A stretch of DNA of 64,000 bases from Eleusine coracana subsp. coracana (Eukaryota > Streptophyta > Magnoliopsida > Poales > Poaceae), in NCBI GenBank assembly GCA_032690845.1, contig CM064432.1, forward strand, positions 55,674,071 through 55,738,070, given 5' to 3'. The notes under the pieces are model-generated. The model made no database searches and was not told the DNA's origin. It saw only the letters and a list, made by a program, of their open reading frames with translations. The translations under genes were made by a program, and so were the position numbers. Positions 33,185 through 43,273 of the stretch are shown here, piece after piece. Position 1 is the first letter of the stretch; every line of letters starts with the position of its first letter.

Positions 33185-33440
33185 GGTTTCTAGGAGGAAA
33201 TGAAGGCCCAAGACCTAGGGTTTGAGCGCGCAGGACGGTGGCGGTGGCGAAATGAAGGCCGGGACCTAGGGTTTGTGCGCACAGGACGGTGGCGGTGGCA
33301 AAATGAAGGCCCAAGACCTAGGGTTTGTGCGTGCAAGGTGGCGGTGGCGGTGAAATGGAGGCCCGTGATCTAGGGTTTGTGCGTGCAAGATGGCGGCGGC
33401 GGCGAAATGGAAGCCCCTGATCTAGGGTTTGTATGTGGAA
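33185..33440 (-). promoter_or_regulatory. Leader or promoter repeats with five telo-box-like motifs
   Basis: Five units of about 50-60 bp, each with GGCGGTGGCG-type sequence and CTAGGGTTTG. On the minus strand the latter is CAAACCCTAG, which contains the plant telo-box AAACCCTA; copies lie at about 33216, 33267, 33319, 33371 and 33423. They are 40-290 bp upstream of the antisense gene ATG (33148). In plants this motif is common near transcription starts of translation and replication genes. A promoter role here is inferred. Confidence 0.55.
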
Positions 33441-33639
33441 GATGGCATTGAAGAAATGAAGACGAAGGGATGCGATTGGTCGATGGCGCCTTTATAAGTG
33501 TTCGATAACCTAGTGGGTCGAAGTTTGTCATATATCATCAAGTCCAGTTTTGTTAAATTGGTACGCGCATTTATTATGTTACTGAGATTCTTTTTAAGCG
33601 TTAACCTTGGATGTTGAGGATCTTAAAATAAGTGAAAAA

Positions 33640-33830
33640 TCACTCGGATTGATGTGGTTTCAATCTTGTAAATTGCACATTCTGAGATTCTGTGACAAAT
33701 CACTTGGCTTGTTATGGTTTTAACCTTGGAAATTGTACCTTTCGAGATTCTGTGCTAAATCACTCGGATTGTTGTGGTTTCAACCTTGGAAATTGCATCT
33801 TTTGAGATTCTGTGATGGATCACTTTTATT
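33640..33830. repeat. 60-bp tandem repeat in the 3' region of Gypsy copy 2
   Basis: Three units of exactly 60 bp carry AAATCACTYGG, GTGGTTT, CTTGGAAATTG and GAGATTCTGTG. Homologous to 301-455 of copy 1. Confidence 0.85.
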
Positions 33831-34288
33831 ATCTTAGCACCAATCTTGGGGGCTGTCTTTTGTATTAATACTATTGATACATCACCAATCTTGGGGGCTA
33901 TGACAATTGAATTTCATGGTAAATCACTTGGATTAAGGGCACTTCAGCATTATGGATGTCAATATTTGGTGATGCATCACTCGGCAAATGGGAAATTCAG
34001 CTAAATATGGAGTTCTTTGGTTTAGTTCGATAAAGCGGAAGATTTGGATATTATTATGTTCTTTTGATTTGAGTGTTATGTTTGATTTTGGTTATTGGAT
34101 ATTCTTCAATAACTCAGAAGTTGCTTCGGTACAGACTCAACAATCATTCTGAGTTGGAGGCTATAGTCATAAGTTATGCCTTTTTCAGGCGCTTATCAAG
34201 AAGAGTTATTAGAAATAATAGAAAAAGCACTTCCCAAATTTCATAAGATATCGAGGCAAATCAAGGCGACGATTCAAGATGGAAAGTG

Positions 34289-34300
34289 CTTGGGGGCTAC
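34289..34300 (+). other. Polypurine tract of Gypsy copy 2
   Basis: CTTGGGGGCTAC sits directly before the 3' LTR start at 34301. A short G-rich tract in this position is the usual plus-strand primer of Tat elements. Confidence 0.7.
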
Positions 34301-34692
34301 TGTGGGATATATGTATCCGGGATACCTAACCACTCGGCTATATGGCCGAGTGGGCCGGGGGCTCGGTTATGGTGCATTCAGCCCAGGAGATATTTACGTA
34401 GATATTTGTTTGAGTAAGCAGCAAGTTAGGTTAGCAGACATGTTGAATAGATAGGATCTGTTGTAACCGACTCGGATGCTACCATGTAAACCCCTGCCCT
34501 TCGGATATACAAGGGGGGCAGGGGGCCTTCGTCGAGGGGCAGACTCGTATTGGAACCCTAATTCCAGTGTGAACCCTAGCAATACATAACACCAAACAGG
34601 ACGTACGGTTGTTATCCTCCGGGAGGCCCGAACTTGTATAAACCCTGTGTCCTGTGTCCATTGATCTTTCCTATTGAGAATATCTCTCGACA
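34301..34692 (+). repeat. 3' LTR of Gypsy copy 2
   Basis: 392 bp, TGTGGG...CGACA, followed by the AAAAA TSD. It lacks 25 bp present near the right end of the 5' LTR. Confidence 0.96.
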
Positions 34693-34796
34693 AAAAATGA
34701 ACTCAAAACCTCCCCCCGCCCCCTTGATTTTCGCGATTTGTCCAAATTTTCGGGCCGCCACTGTTTGAGTTTCACAGGGAGCTGTCGGAGCACGCT

Positions 34797-35066
34797 TTAT
34801 ATAGGTCGGGCACTTTATAGCGGCGGTTGGCAATGTCAACCGCCGCTATTATGCGCTCAATAGCGACGTTTGTCATTTTCAACCGCCACTATAAAGATGC
34901 ACCATTTGTAGCGGCGGTTGATAAATGCCAACCGCCGCGACAAATGGTTCTATAGCGGCGGTTTGAGTCGCGGCAGGCCACTAGGGCTCTTTAGCGGGGG
35001 CTCACATTGTTTTGCGCCGCTACGTGATTTTTGGAAAAGCCGCTATAGAGCTGTTTTGTGGTAGTG
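34797..35066 (-). promoter_or_regulatory. CACTA terminal inverted repeat, subterminal repeats and promoter
   Basis: Minus strand from 35066: CACTACCACAAAACAG, AGCTCTATAGCGGC, then alternating GCGGCGGTT and AACCGCCGC units to 34815, then CCTATATAAAGC (34806-34795), a TATA box for the transposase gene. Subterminal repeats are the TNPA binding sites in En/Spm and couple promoter control with end recognition. Confidence 0.88.
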
Positions 35067-35299
35067 CTAAAAGGACATGTTTACTCATAAAAACTAATAG
35101 CACATTAAAAAACATATCCCAATTGATTTGTACATTATGTAAAACCATTTTCCTTTAACCACGTGTCCATGACTCCTTTTTGTGATTCTATGAAACTCAT
35201 CTTGCTGGAATTTGGATAAAGGAATTGATCAATATCAATAAATAGATCATATGCTCATAAGGTGAAAGCATTAGGCATTGTAACTCGCTGCTATTCCGG
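35067..35299. other. Flank between CACTA end and LINE
   Basis: AT-rich, no gene or repeat recognised. CTA at 35067-35069 may be the CACTA target-site duplication. Confidence 0.5.
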
Positions 35300-35309
35300 A
35301 GGCATCCCC

Positions 35310-35806
35310 AGCTCATGCCAATGCGCGCCGGAGGAAGCGCTGGGCCAACAACATCGATGAGGACTCAACAGACCAAGCGACAAAGGTCAAAGTGCAGCAT
35401 AATGAAGGTGACACACCACCATCCCCTACTTCTCTTTTTGTTCCTGATGAGTTAATTACTGCTAATTTAGAATCAATTGGCATCTTTCTTGGGCATAATG
35501 ATACTAGTATTAGTAGTTCTCTCTCAGTCTTGAAAACAGCGGGGGGGGGGGGGGGGGGGGGGGGGTAGTGGTAATAAAACAATAGACTTAGTTGAAAAGA
35601 AAATCGAGCTCTTAGAACAACAAGAAAAGGAATATTTAGAGGAACAAGAATTAGATAAACTAATTCTAAATAATCTGTGTAGCGAGATTATGGAGGAAGT
35701 TATGGATTTGGGTGGTGATCACATAGTTGTTTTACCACCCACAAAAAATTCAAAAAACAAAAACAGAAATAGAAAAGGATCAAAGATCAAATCAAATAAA
35801 TTCTAA
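35310..35806 (+). pseudogene. LINE ORF1, C-terminal part
   Basis: The frame ends ...RKGSKIKSNKF-TAA at 35804-35806 and is open back to the G run at 35541-35565. It is acidic and then strongly basic at the C-terminus (PPTKNSKNKNRN). Before the G run another stretch reads RRRKRWANNIDEDSTDQ, typical of the basic tail region of plant LINE ORF1. ORF1 proteins bind the element RNA. The stop codon overlaps the ORF2 start as TAATGA. The RNA-binding domains lie upstream and are lost. Confidence 0.6.
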
Positions 35807-38800
35807 TGAAAGGTGTCTTTTGGAATAGCAATGGGTTTAGAGACCAAAAAAAACATAGATTTATTTCAGACCTCACTAAAGAGCAAAACTTGAACTTCAT
35901 AGCAATCTCTGAGATAGGAAGGAAAAGTTTCACTAATCCCTTCCTCAAGAACTTGTGTGCTGGAAGGGAATTCCTTTGGCACGTCAAGGAACCAAGAGGA
36001 CACTCTGGAGGTATACTAGGAGTTGACCTTAATTTCTTTGATATTGGTGCCATAGATGAAGGTGACTACTACGTGAAGTTCCATTTGTGCAATAAACATG
36101 ATAGCTTCAAATGGGCACTCATAGCAGTTTATGGGTCAGCACAAGATAATTTAAAGGAACATTTCCTAGTAGAGCTCGTAACTATGTGCAGTCATGAAAA
36201 ACTTCCTATCTTGATTGGTGGTGATTTTAATATTATACGCAGCCCTGATGAGAAAAATAAGAGTAATTATCAAGATAGGTGGCCATTCCTGCTCAATGCT
36301 ATCATAGATGGGTTAAATCTACGAGGGATTGAGATGTCTGGTAGAAGATATACCTGGGCTAACTCCTTAAGTACCCCGACTTATGAAAAGCTTGATAGGA
36401 TCTTGATGTCGACGGAATGGGAACAAAAATTCCCTTTGTCAACTGTCATTGCCTTGTCACGTGATATTTCTGACCATACACCGTTGTTACTAAACTCTGT
36501 GGAGTCATCATCTGGTGTTTTACAACCTTTATTCAAATTCGAATTAGGCTAGCTACTTAGAGATGACTTCAGAGATTTGGTTAAAAATATATGGATGGAA
36601 GAGAATGGTGGGTTCACTCCAAAGCAAAGATGGCAGTCTAAAATTCACAGACTTCGCCAATATCTTCGTGGATGGGCCAAAAATGTTAGCGGGGCATACA
36701 AGAAGGAAAAGAAAAATCTTCTGGATAAACTTGATACCTTAGATAAAAAAAAAAGCTGAGGCTAATGTTTTGACTCCACAAGAGGTGGATCTAAAACAAT
36801 GTTTACACAAACGCTTAGCTCAATTGCTTCGAGAAGAGGAGGTAAAATGGTATCAAAGAGCAAAGACGAAAAAATTATTAGAAGGCGACTCGAACACTAA
36901 GTATTTTCAACTCGTGGCCAATGGGAAGCACAGGAATACAAGGATCTTCCAGCTTCAGGATGGGGACAGAATAATCAGTGGCGATGAGGAGCTTAAGAAG
37001 TTTATAACCACCTACTACAAAGGTCTTTTCGGACCACCACAGGAAAACTATTTTCGCTTAGATGAGTCATGGAAGGATGACATCCCACAACTCTTTAGTG
37101 ATGAAAATATGGCTCTAGTAGATGAATTTAGTGAGGAAGAGGTGAGGAGCGCCATATTTCAGATGAAACATAATAAAGCACCATGTCCTGATGGATTCCC
37201 TGCAGAATTCTATCAGGCTTTCTGGGATATAATAAAATTTGACTTAATGAACATCTTCCATGAGTTCCACAAAGGCAATCTGCCTCTATATAGCCTTAAT
37301 TTTGGTATGATCATTCTGTTACCAAAATGTAAAGAAGCAAGTAAAAAACAACAATATAAACCCATCTGAATGTTAGCTTCAAAATCTTTACAAAAGTGGC
37401 TACCAATAGAATCACTATGGTCGCACAAAAAGTGATTCAACCTACACAAACAACATTTATTCCAGGAAGGAATATTATGGAAGGGGTTGTAGTGCTATAT
37501 GAAACAATCCATGAATTGCACAAGAAGAAACATAGTGGAGTTATTTTCAAAATTGACTTTGAATAGGCTTATGATAAAATAAAATGGTTGTTTGTGAGGC
37601 AAATTCTAGAGATGAAGGGGTTCTCTGAAAAATGGTGCACATGGATTGAGGCCTTTATTCAGGGAGGTCATGTCGGCATTAAAATTAATGATCAAATAGG
37701 AGATAATTTCCAAACTCAGAAAGGATTAAGACAGGGAGATCCGCTATCGCCCATCCTTTTTAATATAGTGGTGGATATGCTTGCCATACTAATAAATAGA
37801 GCAAAGGAGGCTGGACAAATCACAGGGGTGGTGCCACATCTAGTAGATGATGGTTTATCGATCCTACAGTATGCTGATGACACCATACTTTTCATGGATC
37901 ATTATATTGAGAAGGCAAAAAACCTAAAGATACTTCTATGTGCTTTTGAGCAACTCTCAAGGTTAAAAATTAATTTTCATAAAAGTGAGATTTTTTTCTT
38001 TGGTGATGCAAAAGAAATGGAGGATCACTACTCTCTACTCTTTGGATGCCAACATGGGGTTTATCCATTCAGATATCTTGGCATCCCAATGCACTTTAGG
38101 AAATTAAGTTATAGTGATTGGAAAGGTATTGAACAAAGAATTGAGAGGAAGCTTAGTAGTTGGAAGGGGAAACATCTCTCCGTAGGGGGACATTAATTAG
38201 TACTCATTAATTCAGTTCTCACTAGCTTGGTCATGTTCATGCTATCTTTCTTTGAGGTCCCTAAGGGAGCTCTAGAGAAAATAGATTATTATAGGTCCAG
38301 ATTTTTCTAGCAAAGTGACAATCATAAAAATAAATACAGGCTAGCTAAGTGGAGTATTATATGTCAGCCAAAAGAGCAAGGGGGAATAGGAATTAAAAAT
38401 ATTGAAATACAAACCAATGCCTTTTAAGCAAATGGCTATTCAAAATAGTAAATGAGGATAGGGTATGGAAAAACATATTGCGTAGGAAGTATCTAAGAAG
38501 TTAAACTATAGCTCAAGTGCCAAAAAAAAAACAGGGGATTCACATTTCTGGTCTGGTCTCATGAAGGTAAAGGAACAGTTCCTTAACTTCAGGAGTTTTC
38601 AACTGAACAACAGGCAAAATATTAGATTATGGGAAGACAATTGGTTAGGGAACTTCACCCTAAAAGAATAATACCCCTCTCATTATTTCATTGTAAGGCG
38701 CAAACAAGCCTCTGTTGCAAGTGTTTAGTACTGTACCTCTAAATATCTCTTTTAGAAGAAGTTTAGTTGGTCAAAATCTAGTATTATGGCATATCCTTGT

Positions 38801-39475
38801 GAGGCGGATCGCACATATTATATTAAATAATATTAATGATACAATCAGATGAGACCTAGATCAAAATGGTCTTTTTTCTGTTCGATCCATGTATTGCGCT
38901 CTAACTTGTAATGGTAATGTAAGGAATAATAAGACAATCTGGAAACTAAAAGTTCCTTTAAAGATTAAAATTTTCATGTGGTACCCCAAGAAGGGGGTGA
39001 TACTAACAAAGGATAATTCGAGTAGGCGCAACTGGAACGGTTGTAAACTTTGTGTTTTTTGTTCTAATCAGGAAACTATTCAACACCTCTTTTTTGATTG
39101 CCATTATGCTAAATTCCTATGGCAAGCGGTGCAGGTCTCTTTTGGTATTGAGGTTCCTACTAGTATAGACCATGTCTTTAATAACTGGCTAATACATGTA
39201 GGATCAAAACTTAAGAAAATACTTATAGTTGGTGCTTCGGCTCTTTTTTGGACCATATGGCTCAGCAGGAATGACATTGTTTTTGACAAAACACCTATTA
39301 AAACTTATATGCAGTGCTATACAGGGGAACACACTGGCTCCGCTATTGGGCGCAGCTACAAAAGTGTGATGAGGACATCAAAATGATGACAGCTGCATGC
39401 CGATCTTTGGAGACGACGGTCATGCTCATATTCGTCAATCATGGATGGAGATTTAGCAATAGAATTGCTATTTAA
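35806..39475 (+). pseudogene. LINE ORF2: endonuclease, reverse transcriptase, zf-RVT
   Basis: ATG 35806-35808. The apurinic-type endonuclease (35806-36510) has the catalytic glutamate in AISEIG, then GDFNII and a complete SDHTPLLL. Reverse transcriptase follows: APCPDGFPAEFYQ (37180), LRQGDPLSPILFN (37730) and the catalytic YADDTILF (37870). The C-terminal zf-RVT region at 38930-39130 has KIFMWYPKKG, then CVFC and HLFFDCHYAKFLW. The reading frame is broken near 36552, 36757 and 37367 (stops or shifts), by TAG at 37564-37566 inside the RT, and at 38196-38890. The protein would nick DNA and reverse-transcribe at the nick. This copy is dead. Confidence 0.9.
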
Positions 39476-39573
39476 AATAATGTCATCCAAACAATGTTGG
39501 TGTCTTCTATTTTTTTCCTTCTTATCAGTTTGTTGACTTAGTTTCAACATAATATTGTAACTGGAGGCTCTAA

Positions 39574-39585
39574 CCCCGAAAGGGG
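39574..39585 (+). other. 3' stem-loop of the LINE
   Basis: CCCC GAAA GGGG, a perfect 4-bp stem with a GNRA-type tetraloop, about 35 bp before the presumed 3' end. Plant L1 elements are known to keep a 3' hairpin recognised by their RT. Confidence 0.5.
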
Positions 39586-39620
39586 GGAAGGTCTGAATGT
39601 TTTCTCCATTATCTAAAAAT

Positions 39621-40050
39621 ACATAACAACTAGATAGGCGCCGTCCAGCTATGTTGTATGTAGTATACTACCTATCACTTTCAACGACGGTGGCCGCACA
39701 ACAACTCAGTTTGTACTATCGGCAGCTCGACTATGCAACAAAAGGCACGGTGCTGGCACGGCGCAGGAGGTGACGACTATTGGAAGTCGGAACGACGAAT
39801 AGACAATGTTATAGGTTCAGCAACAATTAGAATTTGGGACATGTTGTGTAGACTTTGGGATCAGTAAAACACATGCGGCATCTATTACATCGATTAGACA
39901 AGTTTTTATAATTTATGTTCAACTTCTACATCAAAAGGCTAGGCTATAGCCTATGAGCCTAGTATATGTATGTGTGGCGGGGCTCCCTCAGATCTGGGGT
40001 CAGAGCAGCCGCTCCACTTGCCAGCCTCTAGATCCGGCTCTGTACAGGCA
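39621..40050. other. Unassigned sequence after the LINE
   Basis: Mixed composition, no ORF of note and no repeat recognised. Confidence 0.4.
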
Positions 40051-40430
40051 CTACACCACAACCAACTTTTGTTGACCATAAATTGTGAGGAAAATGAATA
40101 ATTCCTCTCATAAACTGTCGGTAATTCACCAAAAATTATCCAACAACTTATTTGCCGGCGATAGCATTATTGTGTGACATACAAACTATCAGTGTTGATT
40201 GATCCAACAGGCTAACTGTCGGCGTTGATTCAGCAACGAGCTATCTGTTAGGACTTTGAACGCAACGACATTAGAAGTGTCGGTATAGGGTGATGCGTAG
40301 TCACCACAAAAAAATTGGACAGGGAGCTAAAATCTGGCGGGTAGACACGGGAAGCGAAAATAGTCCAAAGTCAATAGTATTCTTTTTCTTTCTCCCGCAG
40401 GCACAACCCGACGTGTGCTAGTTTCCCTTT
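40051..40430 (+). other. CACTA-like terminus with subterminal motifs
   Basis: CACTACACCACAACCAACTT at 40051 has the form of a CACTA terminal repeat. It is followed by recurring AACTGTCGG / ACTATCAGTG / GCTATCTGTTAGG / AGTGTCGG motifs to about 40295. No matching opposite end was found in the window, so this may be an isolated end. Confidence 0.4.
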
Positions 40431-40439
40431 ACGCCTCTA

Positions 40440-40790
40440 CCCAGCCAGTCTTCTTCCGGCGACCAGGGATCCCATTGGCGCCCAGTGCGTCCCCGCCGGC
40501 CGGCGCCAAGCACTCCTCCCCGCTCGCGCCCAGATCCGTGCGTCCCCACTAGCGCTTAGTGCATCCCCGCCCGTGCCCAAATCCGCACGTCCCCGCCGGC
40601 GCCCAGTGCCCAACGCCCCTCCCCATCGGTGCCCAACGCTCGTCCACGCCAGAGTCCAGCCCATTCCCGCTGGCGCCCAGCGCTCGTGCACGTCGGACCC
40701 CAGCGCGTGTCCACGTCGGTCCGAACACGTGTCCACGCCGAAGCCCATCGCGCATCCCCGTCGGCGCCTAGTCCTCCCCAGCTAACGTCC
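40440..40790. repeat. GC-rich degenerate minisatellite, about 12 units of 21-30 bp
   Basis: Units of the type GCCCAGCGCGTGTCCACGTCGG are repeated with variation (CCCCGCCGGCGCCCAGTGC, GCCCAACGCTCGTCCACGCC and so on). All six frames stay open because of composition. The surroundings are AT-rich. No protein is claimed. Confidence 0.75.
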
Positions 40791-40799
40791 ACCCCCCGC

Positions 40800-42162
40800 T
40801 CTCGTTTCCTCACTGCACAACAGCATCTGCTACTTATCTGCCACTAACCTAATAATTGAAGAAATTTTAGGTGGGTATTCTTCGTATTTCTTTTTCTGTT
40901 TCTTGTAAAAGAGAATTGTTCGATTGGTTACTTGTGTGGATCTGGGTGTTTCAGAGAGGAAGAATCTGAAAGATTCAAGAATTGTGCTTCTAGTATTGAA
41001 ACTTTAATTTGTTTCAGAGATTAGATTATGTAAGTAATGTTGTTAGTGCCATGTAAATTTAGTGCTCCTTTATATGCAGAGCATGTGAGATGCCTCATGA
41101 GCTAATAATGATCCCTCATTTGTTTCATACAGGACCTATACACCGTTTAGCGGAAAAGAAACTTTTAAGCTGACTGAAAATATAAAGTACATTTTTAAGA
41201 ACGATCCAACTACAAAGAAGCCACTGAAGCAGCCACACAATAACAGAAAAATGTCAGAAACTGGTTGGAAAAGACAATCAATTTGGTTTAAATTGTCATA
41301 TTGGAAATACTTGCTGCTATAAAATAATTTTGATGTTATGCGCATTAAAAATAACACTAGAAAATCGGCGTGTCTGTTGGCGTGCACTTGCTACCCGCAC
41401 AGTAATCTTTATGTTGAAGCTTTGTTATAAACTGGTGGTATTCATCTTCGATAGTGTTACTGTTGTATAAAATTCAAATACGTTTGGAGAATTCGATATG
41501 GAGTTGCAAAATATTTTGGTAACATGTAGATTCATATGGTTTCAGAAATAGGCAAAGCATGATTTATGCAATATGCTTGTAGCCTTCAATTAGAAATACA
41601 CCAGTGGTTTAAAATCTAAACTTCTTTCTGCCTGAAAAAAAAAAAGATAGACAAGTGTATTGGATATAATATTGTTGTATGACATTCTCATCTAATTGTG
41701 TTCCCTTTGTTATTAACCATCCCATGTATGAAGTTTCTACCTTGAGTTGTCTGATAAAGTCTCTTATTTGACTATATTTAAGAAATACTGAACTTGAGAT
41801 TGAATTACAAATTAGAGACTTAGTGTCCTATCAGAGGATGCCCAATAAGGTTGCAAGATAGATTAAACTTGTCTCTGAATAATATGCAGCTTGTAGAAAT
41901 GTTATCTGCTCAATACTATCGAAGTTCATCATAATTCAATGTTTTGAAAGTTGGAAGACAAAGAAAAAAAAGGAACGATGCACGCCAGAAGTAAAGCCTT
42001 TTGTTAAACTCCATGAACAATACGCTAGTAATTTTAACCATGTTGCACTTTAACTTATTTGGTTCCAATATTTAATATTTGATACCTTATCTAAATCTCT
42101 AGCGGCTCATTTTCATCTTTATCATTGTGTTCCCAGTTTAACTGAACCTTCTATTATCTAAA
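40800..42162. other. AT-rich stretch, no gene seen
   Basis: The first ~150 bp (to about 40960) look like a plant 5' UTR or intron (T-rich, then TTCTTGTAAAAG). No supported exon follows. I see no RNA gene or mobile element end until 42163. Confidence 0.4.
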
Positions 42163-42196
42163 CTAGCATGTAGCCCACGCCATAGCGCGGGGCTAA
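42163..42196 (-). mobile_element. Helitron 3' terminus (minus strand)
   Basis: Minus strand: AGCCCCGC-GCTATG-GCGTGGGCT forms an 8-bp stem with one bulged T, then ACATG and CTAG, followed by T. A hairpin 5-12 nt before CTRR with T after it is the Helitron 3' signature. The 5' end is not identified. Confidence 0.55.
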
Positions 42197-42674
42197 TATT
42201 GTAAAACAATGTTATTATATATTACATATTTATTTAAAATCCCACAATTACTAACCTAACAAATTGTTTTGTAGAATTTTGTTGTTAAAAAATTGTTACG
42301 ATAACATAATGAAAGATATTAAAACTTGAAGAAACATCCAAAAAGGACAAACAGCTAGCAACCTTTACAATTTTCCCGATGCTTCCTACTCTTGTCTACG
42401 TGTCATTTAGCACCTGGTTTGCCTAATATGATATATATTTGATCTCTATCTATAAAAAATAATATTTCCTTGATCAGAGAAAGCCTTTAATAAGTCAATT
42501 TTATCCTGAAAACAGTTTTTTGCATTAACAAAGTTATATGGGAATTAATCATGGAAACAGGCATATTTTCATCTTATCCCTTTACCAATGCCTTTTGCAA
42601 TTTCTTTCTTGTTGCCTTTGTTCTTATAATCTCTGATTCTTTTCTCTTAATTTGATGTGTTGAACAAACCTAGC

Positions 42675-42760
42675 GAAGTATATATATAACATTCCATGAC
42701 TGATCAACTTAGTACCAATTCCTTAATTCTTATTAATCCTTATTTGATTACGATTTTATA
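42675..42760. repeat. 86-bp direct repeat, left copy
   Basis: Begins GAAGTATATATATAAC and ends GATTACGATTTTATA. It matches 43188-43273 at all but two positions and ends exactly at the Helitron CTAG terminus at 42761. Confidence 0.9.
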
Positions 42761-42797
42761 CTAGTTATTATGCCCGTGCGGCACGCATGCGCTCCTA
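42761..42797 (-). mobile_element. Helitron 3' terminus (minus strand)
   Basis: Minus strand: GCGTGCCGCACGGGC, a CGTG/CACG stem, then ATAATAA and CTAG followed by T at 42760. The other copy of the flanking repeat continues ...TTTTATA-TTATGG, which looks like the uninterrupted A/T target. Confidence 0.55.
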
Positions 42798-43187
42798 CTT
42801 CTAAACCTCCACTGACTTTCAAAAAGGAAGTTTTGAATCTACATTACATGTAGGAACTTGACTAATACATAGACAAATCATCAAACATCTACCGTGCAAG
42901 AGCTAACATATCAAATCAATTGTATCACGTAACAACCTTGATCATTTCCTTGCGTCATGGTACATTGGATATCTTCGTCTTTTTTGTCAGATCAAGTTGG
43001 GTTACTTTTTGTCATAATTATCTTTCAAGTGGAAGGGCATAAAACCCATAGGTAATGGCATAATGTATCATATAATAGATATTTAGCACTACCGAGAACA
43101 TTGTTTGTTAAGTTGGTATCATACTGATCTGATCTTACCGTCTTTCAATCAATATATTTTATTGTAAACACGGATGACAATCCTAAT

Positions 43188-43273
43188 GAAGTATATATAT
43201 AACATCCCATGACTGATCAACTTAGTACCAATTCCTTAATTCTTATTAATCCTTACTTGATTACGATTTTATA
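43188..43273. repeat. 86-bp direct repeat, right copy
   Basis: Same sequence as 42675-42760 apart from two C/T differences. It continues directly into TTATGGTCACTATAGGG. Confidence 0.9.

Larger units (their letters stand above)
20494..34692 (+). mobile_element. Ty3/Gypsy retrotransposon, Tat lineage, copy 2 (complete, TSD AAAAA)
   Basis: LTRs begin TGTGGGATATATG and end CTCTCGACA at both sides (20494-20910 and 34301-34692), with AAAAA directly before (20489-20493) and after (34693-34697). Internal order: primer-binding site, gag, protease, reverse transcriptase, RNase H, second RNase H, integrase, spacer, antisense gene on the minus strand, repeat-rich region, polypurine tract. A later LTR element (23641-25953) sits in it. 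By eye the LTRs differ at about 13 of about 390 aligned positions plus one 25-bp gap, so the insertion is fairly young. Confidence 0.96.
11089..35066 (-). mobile_element. CACTA (En/Spm-like) transposon, interrupted by three LTR insertions
   Basis: The right end, read on the minus strand, is CACTACCACAAAACAG at 35066-35051, followed by subterminal AGCGGCGGTT/AACCGCCGCT repeats. Inside on the same strand are a TNP2-type transposase gene (16428-19680) and a second gene of the Ptta/En/Spm transposase family (11089-13029). The element is cut by Gypsy copy 2 (20494-34692) and a solo LTR (15661-16081), and Gypsy copy 1 occupies everything left of 11089. The left terminus must therefore lie outside the window, or be lost. 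CACTA elements move by cut and paste with 3-bp TSDs; CTA at 35067-35069 is the candidate right TSD. Confidence 0.88.
35300..39620 (+). mobile_element. L1-type LINE, 5'-truncated, plus strand
   Basis: The ORF1 tail (35300-35806), ORF2 with endonuclease, reverse transcriptase and C-terminal zinc domain (35806 to about 39475), and a 3' end with a CCCC-GAAA-GGGG stem-loop (39574-39585) follow in order. No clear poly(A) or TSD was found, so both boundaries are approximate. The ORF1 start and 5' region are missing. Confidence 0.88.

Noticed and set aside
35806..36552. Host AP endonuclease gene
   Set aside because: The domain is followed directly by a LINE reverse transcriptase in the same orientation, and the ORF1 tail precedes it.
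40437..40847. Several overlapping frames of 60-100 codons on both strands
   Set aside because: All come from the GC-rich minisatellite, which is open in every frame.
42675..43273. TRIM (miniature LTR element) formed by the two 86-bp repeats
   Set aside because: The repeats lack TG...CA ends, and no primer-binding site or polypurine tract lies between them.
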